Assembly (NCBI GenBank): GCA_038136035.1
Contig: JAYPYV010000019.1
Span: 1 to 49,826 of the forward strand
DNA from: UBA9926 sp023261215
GTDB taxonomy: Bacteria > Pseudomonadota > Gammaproteobacteria > Pseudomonadales > Azotimanducaceae
DNA: 49,826 nucleotides
Direction of reading: 5' to 3'
The notes beneath the pieces were generated by a model. That model did no database searches. It was not told where the DNA came from and was given only the letters and a program-made list of their open reading frames with translations. A program made the position numbers and the translations under genes. This document shows, one piece after another, positions 16,495 through 24,190 of this stretch (its first letter is position 1; each line of letters starts with the position of its first letter).

Positions 16495-17154
16495 ATGACT
16501 CCGATTGACCCTGAGCTGATGGCTCGATTGAATGCGACCCTACCCAGCTGCCGACTCCAAATAAGCCGTTTGCCGCTGTGTCCCGAGATTAAGCTTGCCT
16601 TACTTGAACCGGATCTCCCTCAAGGCCCGCTGCCACATGATGAAATGCTGGCCGTTCTGAATCAGCCGGCTTACTGGGCATTCTGTTGGGCCAGTGGCCA
16701 AGTATTAGCGCGGCAATTGATTAAGCATCCCCAAGAGGTCCGAAACAAGGTGATCATCGACTTTGGTGCAGGTTCAGGGGTCGTCGGCATCGCCGCAGCG
16801 CTCGCCGGCGCACGCCGAGTCATTTGCTGTGACCTCGACGAAGACGCCCAATTAGCCTGCGGCGTGAACGCGAAATTAAATGGTGTTCATGTGGAGGTGT
16901 TTGGCGACATCGACACGATCAACATCGAGGCAGATCTCTTAGTTGCCGCGGATGTACTTTACGATCGGGACAACCTTCCCTTGCTGGATCGATTGCCGGA
17001 TTTTGCCCGTGACGTCCTAGTTGCTGACTCTCGAATTCGGCACTTCACGCACCCAAAGTATCAGCGCGTCGGTCAGGCCAACGCCACGACCTGGCCCGAT
17101 CTTGATGAGCAAAAAGCGTTCAATGAAGTGAAGCTTTACCGCCTGGTTCGCTGA
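16495..17154 (+). CDS. ETF-beta lysine methyltransferase-like class I methyltransferase
   Basis: A 219-residue SAM-dependent methyltransferase. YWAFCWASGQ before the Rossmann core, DFGAGSGVVGIAAA (SAM loop), CDLDEDA (acidic loop end) and AADVLYD (post-motif) match the METTL20/ETFB-KMT group, including its bacterial members, which methylate lysines on the electron-transfer flavoprotein beta subunit. It lies divergent from an acyl-CoA dehydrogenase, whose electrons go to ETF, which fits. The start is ATG 16495 or the GTG two codons earlier; no strong ribosome site is seen. The last 44 bases of the gene are repeated after the assembly gap. Another protein target is possible. Confidence 0.75.
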   Translation: MTPIDPELMARLNATLPSCRLQISRLPLCPEIKLALLEPDLPQGPLPHDEMLAVLNQPAYWAFCWASGQVLARQLIKHPQEVRNKVIIDFGAGSGVVGIAAALAGARRVICCDLDEDAQLACGVNAKLNGVHVEVFGDIDTINIEADLLVAADVLYDRDNLPLLDRLPDFARDVLVADSRIRHFTHPKYQRVGQANATTWPDLDEQKAFNEVKLYRLVR

Positions 17155-17320
17155 GGGACAAGGGCNNNNNNNNNNNNNNNNNNNNNNNNNNNNNNNNNNN
17201 NNNNNNNNNNNNNNNNNNNNNNNNNNNNNNNNNNNNNNNNNNNNNNNNNNNNNNNNNNNNNNNNNAAAAAGCGTTCAATGAAGTGAAGCTTTACCGCCTG
17301 GTTCGCTGAGGGACAAGGGC
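17111..17320 (+). repeat. perfect 55-bp duplication either side of a 100-N gap
   Basis: Bases 17111-17165 and 17266-17320 are identical over 55 bp and abut the N run on both sides. The first copy is the end of the methyltransferase gene. The pattern is what remains when two contigs with a k-mer-length terminal overlap are scaffolded without merging, so probably no sequence is missing. Confidence 0.9.
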
Positions 17321-17552
17321 CCGATCGATCGGATTGCCCGCGCATCACCTTAACAGTTTGAGTTTTCCCAGCGCTCACAACGCTTGGCATCTCGACCTAA
17401 CGAACGCCTGCACGACGATGCGAGCGTAAGTGGCTCAGCAGACGCTAAGAGATCTGCACACGGCGTTTTCAAAAACCCGCACGCCTCAAAGAGACTCCGT
17501 ACGTCCTGCGGGCTCACCGATTCAAGGACAGACCCTCGTAGCTTCATCGCTC
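17155..17552. other. intergenic region with assembly gap
   Basis: Contains 100 N (17166-17265), the second copy of the 55-bp duplicated end, and about 230 bp of unique sequence. I see no gene there. The minus-strand frame that starts at 17697 overlaps the GNAT gene and has no family features. Confidence 0.55.
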
Positions 17553-18035
17553 TCAGAAATAGGCTGAGATATCGAGAACCCAACCTCGTTCTGAGCGTGA
17601 AGGGCCCTGAGAAAAATGGTGCCGCTCCATCAAGGGCTTGAATCCGCTTTGCGAAAGCGCGACTTCGGGGGCGGCCAGCGAGGTTTGAACCCAACAAATC
17701 AAATCATCACCCCCTAACCGTCTTGCGCCAGAAATGCCATGCACCAGGAGCTTGCGTCCTAACTGCCGGTTTCTCATGTCGGGACGCATGCACCAAACCA
17801 ATAACTCAATCGCTGTCCGTTCGAGCTCGAGCGGCTCTGAGGGTGAGATAGCGAGAATACCCAGCAACCTTTCTTGCTCAAGGAGGTACACAAAATGACG
17901 ATCTGAGCCGACCCACTCAGGCCAGGGCAACTGCGTGATGGGCTCTGGCCAGGATCCATCCATGATCTCCTGAGCCAACCATGGCATGTCCGTCGCTTCC
18001 GCTCGCCTCAATCCAAGGGGTAGAGGCTCAACCAT
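17553..18035 (-). CDS. GNAT family N-acetyltransferase
   Basis: A 160-residue protein with the GNAT order: an N-terminal LRRAEATDMPWLA segment, a beta-strand region around RLLGILAIS, then WCMRPDMRNRQLGRKLL, which holds the acetyl-CoA pyrophosphate loop (R-x-x-x-L-G-R in place of the usual RGxG). It ends with the typical GFKPLMERHHF strand. It starts twelve bases after the stop of the LLM oxidoreductase gene and is likely co-transcribed with it. The substrate is unknown. Confidence 0.7.
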   Translation of the reverse strand: MVEPLPLGLRRAEATDMPWLAQEIMDGSWPEPITQLPWPEWVGSDRHFVYLLEQERLLGILAISPSEPLELERTAIELLVWCMRPDMRNRQLGRKLLVHGISGARRLGGDDLICWVQTSLAAPEVALSQSGFKPLMERHHFSQGPSRSERGWVLDISAYF

Positions 18036-18047
18036 CGATGACCAGCA

Positions 18048-19064
18048 CTACCCGAGGACCAGTTCCGCCACTTGCCGCAATTGATTAACGTCGCGAGTAC
18101 TCACCAATAACGACGTCACGGGCGAATCTTGCCAAGCTTCCAGCCGCGCCTTGATTCGGTCAATGGGACCCACGAGTGATATCTCATCGGCAAAGTCCGT
18201 CGGCACAGCGGCAACCGCTTCGTCCTTCTTACCCGATAGAAACAGTGATTGAATTTCCTTAGCTTCGGCTTCAAACCCCATCCGGGCCATGAGCTCGTTA
18301 TGGAAGTTTCGGCTTTCAGCACCCATACCGCCCACGTAAAGCGCCAAACTCTCTTTCACGGGTTGAAGGCCTGCTTCGACGTCGTCCGTCACGCGGATCG
18401 TCACGCCCTGCATTATTTCAAAGTGCGCTGGCCGGTTGCGAATCTGATCCGCATAGACCTCCTGCCGATAGGGAGAGTAATAAAGCGGCAACCAGCCGTC
18501 CGCAATCTCAGCCGTCATGGTGACATTCTTCGGGCCTTCGGCCCCGAGGAAAATAGGCAGATCCTCGCGGAGCGGATGGGTAATCGGCTTAAGCGATTTG
18601 CCAAGTCCCCACGCGCCTTCACCCGTGTAAGGCAGGGGGTAGTGCGGACCCGCGCTTTGGACCGGCGCCTCACGTCGCAACACCTGACGAATGATGTCAA
18701 CATATTCTCGCGTCCTCGAGAGCGGCTTCGCAAAGGGTGCGCCGTACCACCCCTCAACGACTTGGGGCCCTGAAACGCCCAGTCCCAAGATCACCCGCCC
18801 TTTCGACAGATGGTCGAGCGTGAGGGCTGCCATCGCGGTTGCTGTGGGGGTCCTCGCAGAGAGCTGGGCGACGCCTGTCCCCAATCGAATGCGCTCGGTG
18901 TGTGCACCGATCCAAGCAAGCGGGGTAAACACATCCGATCCCCAGGCCTCTGCAGTAAACACCGCGTCAAACCCGAGACGCTCAGCTTCTTGCGCAAGAC
19001 CCACAACGCGGGGGTCTGGTCCCGCGCCCCAATACCCCAATTGAAGTCCTAGTTTGAGCGCCAC
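18048..19064 (-). CDS. LLM class oxidoreductase, F420-dependent type (copy 2)
   Basis: A 338-residue luciferase-like oxidoreductase. LGLGVSGPQVVEGWYG, FAKPLSRTREYVDIIR, YVGGMGAESRNFHNE and SGKKDEAVAAVP are nearly the same blocks as in the protein at 2856-3902, so the two are paralogues. Motif recall places both with F420-dependent LLM enzymes best known in actinobacteria. The start is GTG 19064, preceded by GAGGAG seven bases away. It is followed by a GNAT gene. The substrate is unknown; if F420 is used, the genome must carry its biosynthesis elsewhere. Confidence 0.87.
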   Translation of the reverse strand: MALKLGLQLGYWGAGPDPRVVGLAQEAERLGFDAVFTAEAWGSDVFTPLAWIGAHTERIRLGTGVAQLSARTPTATAMAALTLDHLSKGRVILGLGVSGPQVVEGWYGAPFAKPLSRTREYVDIIRQVLRREAPVQSAGPHYPLPYTGEGAWGLGKSLKPITHPLREDLPIFLGAEGPKNVTMTAEIADGWLPLYYSPYRQEVYADQIRNRPAHFEIMQGVTIRVTDDVEAGLQPVKESLALYVGGMGAESRNFHNELMARMGFEAEAKEIQSLFLSGKKDEAVAAVPTDFADEISLVGPIDRIKARLEAWQDSPVTSLLVSTRDVNQLRQVAELVLG

Positions 19065-19269
19065 GCCCCATCTCCTCGTATAAAAAACCAGATGCTAACA
19101 CGATCAAGCAACGCACCTTTGTGCATCGCTTGCGCCGCCTTTTCGGACCACTTGCCTGGCTTTGGCGTGGCAGGTTCTGGTCACGCTTGATATGCTTAGC
19201 GCCCCAAGTCGCCAGCCCTGGCTGCGCGCACGTCGTTCAACGAAATTAACTAAGCGAAATGAGGCCCTG

Positions 19270-19848
19270 ATGTCTGAGTCTAAAGAAGAAGAGCAAACCC
19301 GCCCATCTAACCTACTGGAAGAAAAGCTCTTCAAGTCGCGATCTATTTCGATATTTGGTGGTATCAATGAGAAATTGGCCAGAAGCGTCGCTCAACAACT
19401 TTTAGCCCTTTCAGAGGACAGTAACGATCCCATCACCCTTTACATCAGTTCACCGGGAGGCCACGTTGAGTCCGGTGACGTGATCTACGACATGATTAAG
19501 TTTATTCGTCCGACCGTGCGCGTTGTCGGCACGGGCTGGGTTGCGAGTGCTGCCACCAATATTTACCTCGCGGCCAAGAAGGAGAACCGATATTCACTAC
19601 CCAACACTCGGTATCTGGTTCACCAACCATCGGGTGGCTCAAGAGGCGATGCGACCGACATCAAAATTCAGATGGAAGAAATCCTGAAGACCAAGCGTCG
19701 GATCAACGAGATCATTGCCAAAGAAACGGGTCAGCCGCTAGAACGCGTCGAGAAAGACACGGATCGTGATTACTGGATGAGCGCAGAAGAAGCCATCGAC
19801 TATGGCATCGTACATCGTATCGTCTCGTCTATCGACGAGATCGAATAA
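19270..19848 (+). CDS. clpP: ClpP-like serine protease subunit (divergent copy)
   Basis: A 192-residue ClpP-fold protein. The triad is visible: Ser in GWVASAATN, His in LVHQPSGG and Asp in DTDRDYW. YISSPGGHVESGD is the oxyanion strand region. It differs from canonical ClpP, which has GQAASMG at the Ser site, and matches the secondary ClpP group with a charged N-terminus and FIRPTVRVVGTGWVAS. No clpX, clpA or tig gene is next to it, so this is probably not the housekeeping copy. The ATG at 19270 follows GAGG with suitable spacing. It would form a tetradecameric cytoplasmic chamber with an unlinked AAA+ partner, or work alone on peptides. Confidence 0.85.
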   Translation: MSESKEEEQTRPSNLLEEKLFKSRSISIFGGINEKLARSVAQQLLALSEDSNDPITLYISSPGGHVESGDVIYDMIKFIRPTVRVVGTGWVASAATNIYLAAKKENRYSLPNTRYLVHQPSGGSRGDATDIKIQMEEILKTKRRINEIIAKETGQPLERVEKDTDRDYWMSAEEAIDYGIVHRIVSSIDEIE

Positions 19849-19863
19849 ATCCCGTGTGGTTCT

Positions 19864-19896
19864 GGGCTGGCTGACACCAGCAGGCCCCTTCCTTTT
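19864..19896 (+). terminator. possible intrinsic terminator of the clpP-like gene
   Basis: GGGCTGGCTG, ACAC, CAGCAGGCCC forms a stem with a two-base internal mismatch, 15 bases after the stop codon. It is followed by the pyrimidine-rich CTTCCTTTT. It is not a perfect terminator but is well placed. Confidence 0.5.
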
Positions 19897-20036
19897 CGCC
19901 GAGTGGCGGCTCGCAACGTTGTCGAAAGCGGGCCCTGCCCGGGTGTTTCCCTCCCCCCCTCGATGTTTGGCAGGGTCGCCCGTTCCCCGTCTGCGGTGAG
20001 CAGTTTTGCCTGCTTCAGATCGCGCGGTATTCGCCG

Positions 20037-20495
20037 CTAGATCGATGATTCAGCCGGCTCTGAAGCCTCCGGCCCGCCAACCTTTAATCTGAAAAAACAC
20101 CACCCCGCGAACGCGCCCGCAAGGCCCTGAACGATAAGACCCATCATGCCTCGTACCGCCGCAATGCCGGTTAGACCCAGTGCAGCCTTCATGGCGACGT
20201 GAAGCACAACCACCGCGACAAACCCTGCCAGGACATAGCCAACGAAAGCGAGTGAGGGTTTCATGCGAATGATCAGACCGGCAACCAGGAACCCAATCAA
20301 AAGTGCAATCGCCATCAGTGGCAGATAAGTCGCCGTCATCGAGACCAAATCATGGATGATCGTGTCACCCCGCTGAGACAGCGTGATTTCGAACCCCAAA
20401 TCAACAATTGCCTGGATATTAGTCCAAGAAACTAAAACCGTAGCCAGCACGTAGCCCGCAATCACAGAAACCAAATAGGCCATCAACGTCTTCAT
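20037..20495 (-). CDS. small integral membrane protein, unknown function
   Basis: A 152-residue protein with four likely transmembrane segments (residues about 4-24, 55-78, 83-105 and 113-135) and a short polar C-terminus rich in Glu and Ser. The ATG at 20495 is chosen over an upstream in-frame codon because AAGGA stands eight bases before it. It is convergent with the clpP-like gene. I do not recognise the family. No catalytic or metal motif is seen. Confidence 0.65.
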   Translation of the reverse strand: MKTLMAYLVSVIAGYVLATVLVSWTNIQAIVDLGFEITLSQRGDTIIHDLVSMTATYLPLMAIALLIGFLVAGLIIRMKPSLAFVGYVLAGFVAVVVLHVAMKAALGLTGIAAVRGMMGLIVQGLAGAFAGWCFFRLKVGGPEASEPAESSI

Positions 20496-20707
20496 AACAG
20501 CGTCCTTCACCAATTAGGGCCAGTATAAGAGATGCAATCCAGCGGCGCAGCATAGATACATCACGAAAGACTCGCCTTGTTCGACAGCACGAGAGCCTCC
20601 GGGTTCAACGAGGGCCAATTGGCCGTTCAATCACGCGGCATCCACTTCGACAGGGCGCCATACTCAACGCAACCGGCTATACTGATCCTTCGTCAGAGGA
20701 TTTGCTT

Positions 20708-21811
20708 ATGCACACAGTTCGATCACTCTTATTGATGCTCGTCATGGGGTTGGCAGGCCCGCTTCACGCCGACTATCAGTCTCAGGTTCTCGCAGAGAAC
20801 ATCGATCACCCCTGGTCCATGGTCCAGATCGGGGAGAGACAAGGGCTTGTGGCGACCCGAGCGGGTCAATTGATGACGCTCGATTTAGACTCCGGCGAGA
20901 CTGAGCCGGTGACTGGCGGTCCGGCAACTTATGTCGAAAGTCAGGGTGGCTATTTCGATCTAGTACTCCACCCTCAGTTTTCTCTCAATCAGCGCGTCTA
21001 TCTGGCGCTGGCCGACGGAGGACCTGAAGCGAACGGGACCGCCATCTACATGGGCACGCTGAGAGACCGCGCCATTGAAGGCATGCAGAGGATCTTTCGG
21101 GTTTCACCGAACAAAGACACCCCCGCCCATTATGGTGGCAAGTTGGCCTGGACGCCTGAGGGCGATTTACTCCTTACCACGGGGGACGGATTCGAATACC
21201 GAGAACAGGCGCAAAACCTTCAGGGCCAATTGGGCAAAGTACTGAGGATGACCGAAAACGGAGAACCGGCGCCAGGCAACCCATTTGCTGAATCCGGTGA
21301 CCCTTACATTTACTCATTTGGCCACCGAAACCCACAGGGCCTTGCCGTGGACCCGGTCACTCAGAGCATATGGATGCACGAGCATGGCCCGAGAGGGGGC
21401 GACGAACTCAACCTGATCAGCATGGGTGCGAACTATGGCTGGCCGGCAACCAGCTTCGGCATCAATTACTCTGGCGCGCGCATCAGTCCGCTGACATCCT
21501 ACGAGGGCATCTCGCCGCCTGCACTTTATTTCACGCCCAGCATTGGCCCATCTCACTTACTGATCTACCAAGGCGCCATGTTTCCCGAGTGGCAAGGGGA
21601 TCTCTTCATTAGCACGCTGGTGGACCAGGACGTCAAACGAATCGAAGTCGATGGGCCGACTGCGAGCCTCGCTGAATCCCTTTTCAGCGAGTTCAATGCG
21701 AGGATTCGCGCGGTGACCACGGACGATCAGGGCGCCATTTACTTACTAACAGATGACGTCGCGGGCGCCATCATCAAGATCAGCCGCCCGATCGCCTCAG
21801 GGATCGACTAG
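20708..21811 (+). CDS. exported PQQ-dependent aldose/sorbosone dehydrogenase
   Basis: A 367-residue protein with a signal peptide (about residues 1-21, ending LHA) and a six-bladed soluble glucose dehydrogenase propeller. Landmarks are HPWSMV, GGYFDLVLHP, HYGGKLAW (catalytic His region), LTTGDGF, GHRNPQGLAVDP (PQQ and calcium region) and MHEHGPRGGDELN. This is the YliI/Asd-like group of periplasmic aldose dehydrogenases. AGAGGA lies seven bases before ATG 20708. It is structurally unrelated to the eight-bladed PQQ enzyme at 6592. The 3' end overlaps the convergent PNPOx-like gene by 15 bases. Confidence 0.9.
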   Translation: MHTVRSLLLMLVMGLAGPLHADYQSQVLAENIDHPWSMVQIGERQGLVATRAGQLMTLDLDSGETEPVTGGPATYVESQGGYFDLVLHPQFSLNQRVYLALADGGPEANGTAIYMGTLRDRAIEGMQRIFRVSPNKDTPAHYGGKLAWTPEGDLLLTTGDGFEYREQAQNLQGQLGKVLRMTENGEPAPGNPFAESGDPYIYSFGHRNPQGLAVDPVTQSIWMHEHGPRGGDELNLISMGANYGWPATSFGINYSGARISPLTSYEGISPPALYFTPSIGPSHLLIYQGAMFPEWQGDLFISTLVDQDVKRIEVDGPTASLAESLFSEFNARIRAVTTDDQGAIYLLTDDVAGAIIKISRPIASGID

Positions 21812-22378
21812 ATCGACGCGAATGGGGGCCCAAGTATCCGGGTCCCCTCGATAGCTTGGGATCAGCGCCTCAACGTAACGGGGTTTGATTTTGATCAGTA
21901 AGTAGTCATTAGGGAAATCAGGATAGAGTCGGTCGCCATCACGATCTCGTCGTTTGTCCTTTTTCGTCGCTTCATCATCAATCAATTCCGCCTCGCCCAT
22001 GAGCGTTACATAGGACCTCGACGACGCGTCGAAGTAATAAAGTGTGACTGCAGAATTGGTCCGAATCTGCGCGACTTTACGCGTATTTGGCCGCGTCGCG
22101 ACCCAGATGGTCATCGATGCATCGGGCGCAAAGGCATCTACCGTACGCGCTCGCGGCTGACCCTGCTCATCAACGGTGATCAGCGCCGGATAACCGGCAT
22201 CCTTCATCACTTGACGCATTTCCGACAGCAGACTTTCTTTGCTAGGTCGCGCCGTCTCGAGGCTCATATTGGCTGGCGCCAGGTCCTCTGCTTGCGAGGC
22301 GATCGCCAGAAAACATGCCGCAACCGCAAACCACAGGCTAACGATTGCTGAAACTGAGTGGTTGAGGAATTGACGCAT
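21797..22378 (-). CDS. exported PNPOx-fold (split-barrel flavin-type) protein
   Basis: A 193-residue protein. Residues 1-30 are a signal peptide (hydrophobic core with VSLWFAVAACFLAIA, ending SQA). The rest is a pyridoxamine-phosphate-oxidase-like split barrel of the general stress protein 26 kind: PALITVDEQGQPRARTVD, TIWVATRPNTRKVAQIR, SRSYVTLMGEAEL. The family binds FMN, F420 or haem. Most members are cytoplasmic, so an exported form is unusual. Its 3' end overlaps the convergent aldose dehydrogenase gene. The ligand is unknown. Confidence 0.82.
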   Translation of the reverse strand: MRQFLNHSVSAIVSLWFAVAACFLAIASQAEDLAPANMSLETARPSKESLLSEMRQVMKDAGYPALITVDEQGQPRARTVDAFAPDASMTIWVATRPNTRKVAQIRTNSAVTLYYFDASSRSYVTLMGEAELIDDEATKKDKRRDRDGDRLYPDFPNDYLLIKIKPRYVEALIPSYRGDPDTWAPIRVDLVDP

Positions 22379-22735
22379 CGCTATTTAAACCGTACGAAAA
22401 ACCCACCTGGAATAGATTGATTACCCACGCTCTGCGGGCCGATCACCCGAGACGCAGGGGCCGCGCATTTGGGCAGTTTTCTGAGCGACCAAACCTCACC
22501 GGCAAGCCCTCAGTCATCCCTTAATAAACACCCGATCATCGTCTGCTTAAACGCGCATAGCTCGCTAGGCCGGCATCAGCCAAAGCGATCTTGGATCTAG
22601 TTGTTCTGCTGATACCCAAAATCGAGCTCGGTCGCACTAAGCTGACAACGAATCAGATTGTGCAAGCGGCTTGAACTAAAGGATTTGCTCACTGTGAGCG
22701 AGCGGCGCTTTACGGCAGCCACTCAGCTGGGGTAC
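22379..22735. other. intergenic region
   Basis: 357 bases with no recognisable gene. The only structure I note is the 13-bp inverted repeat at 22687-22699 (GCTCAC, T, GTGAGC). It lies downstream of the 41-residue minus-strand gene and could be an operator or a weak hairpin. Confidence 0.5.
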
Positions 22736-22861
22736 TCAAGTCACCATTAAGGCAACGACAATCAGCACAGCCGTCAGAACACCGAAACCCACCACCATCA
22801 AGGCGAGATTCCTGACCGTGGCTTGGTCTTCAACTGCAGCTTGCTCTATGTCTGAGCTCAT
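22736..22861 (-). CDS. 41-residue single-span membrane peptide
   Basis: A small gene with an acidic, polar N-terminal part (MSSDIEQAAVEDQATVRN) followed by one hydrophobic helix of about 22 residues made mostly of Leu, Val, Ala and Met, reaching the C-terminus. The start is supported by AAGGAG six bases before the ATG. Likely orientation is N-in, with the helix as a C-terminal tail. I do not know a family for it. Such peptides often regulate a membrane transporter or respiratory complex. It is divergent from the alpha-hydroxyacid dehydrogenase gene 132 bases away. Confidence 0.6.
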   Translation of the reverse strand: MSSDIEQAAVEDQATVRNLALMVVGFGVLTAVLIVVALMVT

Positions 22862-22993
22862 GGTTACTCCTTGCTTCTCAACGACAGGCTCTGCTTAACT
22901 CTACCCGAGGGGCCTATTGAGTCAAGCACGATTTGATTGTTGCCCATGACATGCCCCTGAACGACTGAGTAGCCATGCGCCAGGAGCGCCGCC

Positions 22994-24076
22994 ATGAAAA
23001 AAGACCGATTTCGAACGCTGCATGAGATTGTCAAAGCCGCGCGACTCAATCTCAATCAAACCCATTGGGATTATTTGGTCGGCGGTACCGAGACTGAGAC
23101 GACGCTGCGCCGAAACCGGCATGCGATCGATACCAAAGCGCTCCGGCCACACGTACTCAATGATGTGTCCGCCATCGACTGTCAGACCTCCTTTTTTGGC
23201 CACACGCTCGCGATGCCTCTTTTACTCGCGCCCATTGGATCCTTGCAAGTCTTCGATCCAGGGGGTGGCGCCAGTGCAGCGCAGGGCGCAGAAGCCGCCG
23301 GCATTCTTGCGATGGCCAGCTCGGTTTGCACACCGAGCATTGAAGAGATCGCGGCCTCAGCCCAGGGCCCAAAGATTTACCAGCTTTATGTTCGAGGCGA
23401 TGATGCTTGGGTCGATGAGATCCTCGAGCGCGTCACGGCAAGCGGCTATGTAGGGTTATGTTTAACCGTCGATACAGCCGTGGTCAGCCGCCGCGAGCGA
23501 GACATCGCAAAACGCGTCATCCCCACCTCTCAAGCCGCAGGAAATGGGGATTTCACTTACCAAGCGAAACTTTCTTGGCGGGAAGTTGAGCGCCTCAAAT
23601 CCATCTCCAATATCCCCATCCTGCTTAAAGGCCTTAGTCGAGTCGACGACGTCAAGCGCGCTCTCGATTTGGGCGTGGACGCCATCTACCTGTCAAATCA
23701 TGGCGGTCGACAACTCGATCAAGGGCCTGGCGCGTTAGATATCCTTGAGAATGTCGTGAGCCAAATGGAGGTGCCCGTGCCCTTGATCATCGACGGCGGG
23801 TTCTATCGTGGTAGCGATGTGGTCAAGGCGATCGCGATGGGCGCCGATCTGGTCGGTCTCGGCCGGCTGGAGGGTTGGGCGCTTGCCGCCGGGGGCGTGG
23901 AAGCCCTTGTCCAGTGCCTTGCCATCTTAAGGGCAGAGATCATCGAAACCATGGCGCTCTGCGGTACGCCGACCCTCGCGGACCTGAATCCCTCGCTCGT
24001 CGAACCTGCGCCCTTGGTTTCTACCCCCGACGTATTATCAGCGTTTCCACTGCTTCAGCTCGATGAGGGGTACTGA
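22994..24076 (+). CDS. FMN-dependent alpha-hydroxy acid dehydrogenase
   Basis: A 360-residue TIM-barrel flavoprotein of the glycolate oxidase, L-lactate dehydrogenase and mandelate dehydrogenase family. Landmarks are HWDYLVGGTETE near the N-terminus, LLLAPIG, IYQLYVRGD, LTVDTAV, ILLKGL (FMN Lys), SNHGGRQLD (catalytic His with the following Arg) and IDGGFYRGSDVVKAIAMGA (FMN phosphate). It oxidises a 2-hydroxy acid to a 2-oxo acid. No membrane-anchoring insert is obvious, which suggests a soluble oxidase or dehydrogenase. AGGAG lies seven bases before the ATG. The exact substrate is unknown. Confidence 0.9.
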   Translation: MKKDRFRTLHEIVKAARLNLNQTHWDYLVGGTETETTLRRNRHAIDTKALRPHVLNDVSAIDCQTSFFGHTLAMPLLLAPIGSLQVFDPGGGASAAQGAEAAGILAMASSVCTPSIEEIAASAQGPKIYQLYVRGDDAWVDEILERVTASGYVGLCLTVDTAVVSRRERDIAKRVIPTSQAAGNGDFTYQAKLSWREVERLKSISNIPILLKGLSRVDDVKRALDLGVDAIYLSNHGGRQLDQGPGALDILENVVSQMEVPVPLIIDGGFYRGSDVVKAIAMGADLVGLGRLEGWALAAGGVEALVQCLAILRAEIIETMALCGTPTLADLNPSLVEPAPLVSTPDVLSAFPLLQLDEGY

Positions 24077-24190
24077 GACAACCATCCAGCACGTTCGCGG
24101 CACTCGGGACAACGCTGCCCTCCTGACCTAGGCGCGAAGGGGACACAACTGGAACGAAGGGGCACACCAAAGCCGGGGCCTGATATTCCG

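Noticed and set aside
17111..17320. True tandem duplication of the methyltransferase 3' end
   Set aside because: The copies are exactly 55 bp, perfectly identical and abut an N placeholder on both sides, which points to unmerged contig ends.
17350..17697. 115-codon minus-strand frame after the GNAT gene
   Set aside because: Overlaps the GNAT gene in another frame and shows no family features; composition is Arg/Ser/Leu-rich, as in random frames of GC-rich DNA.
18249..18773. 174-codon plus-strand frame opposite the second LLM gene
   Set aside because: Shadow of the real gene; no motifs and no ribosome site.
22687..22699. Intrinsic terminator for the 41-residue gene
   Set aside because: The inverted repeat has a one-base centre and no T-run on the minus strand; at most an operator-like palindrome.
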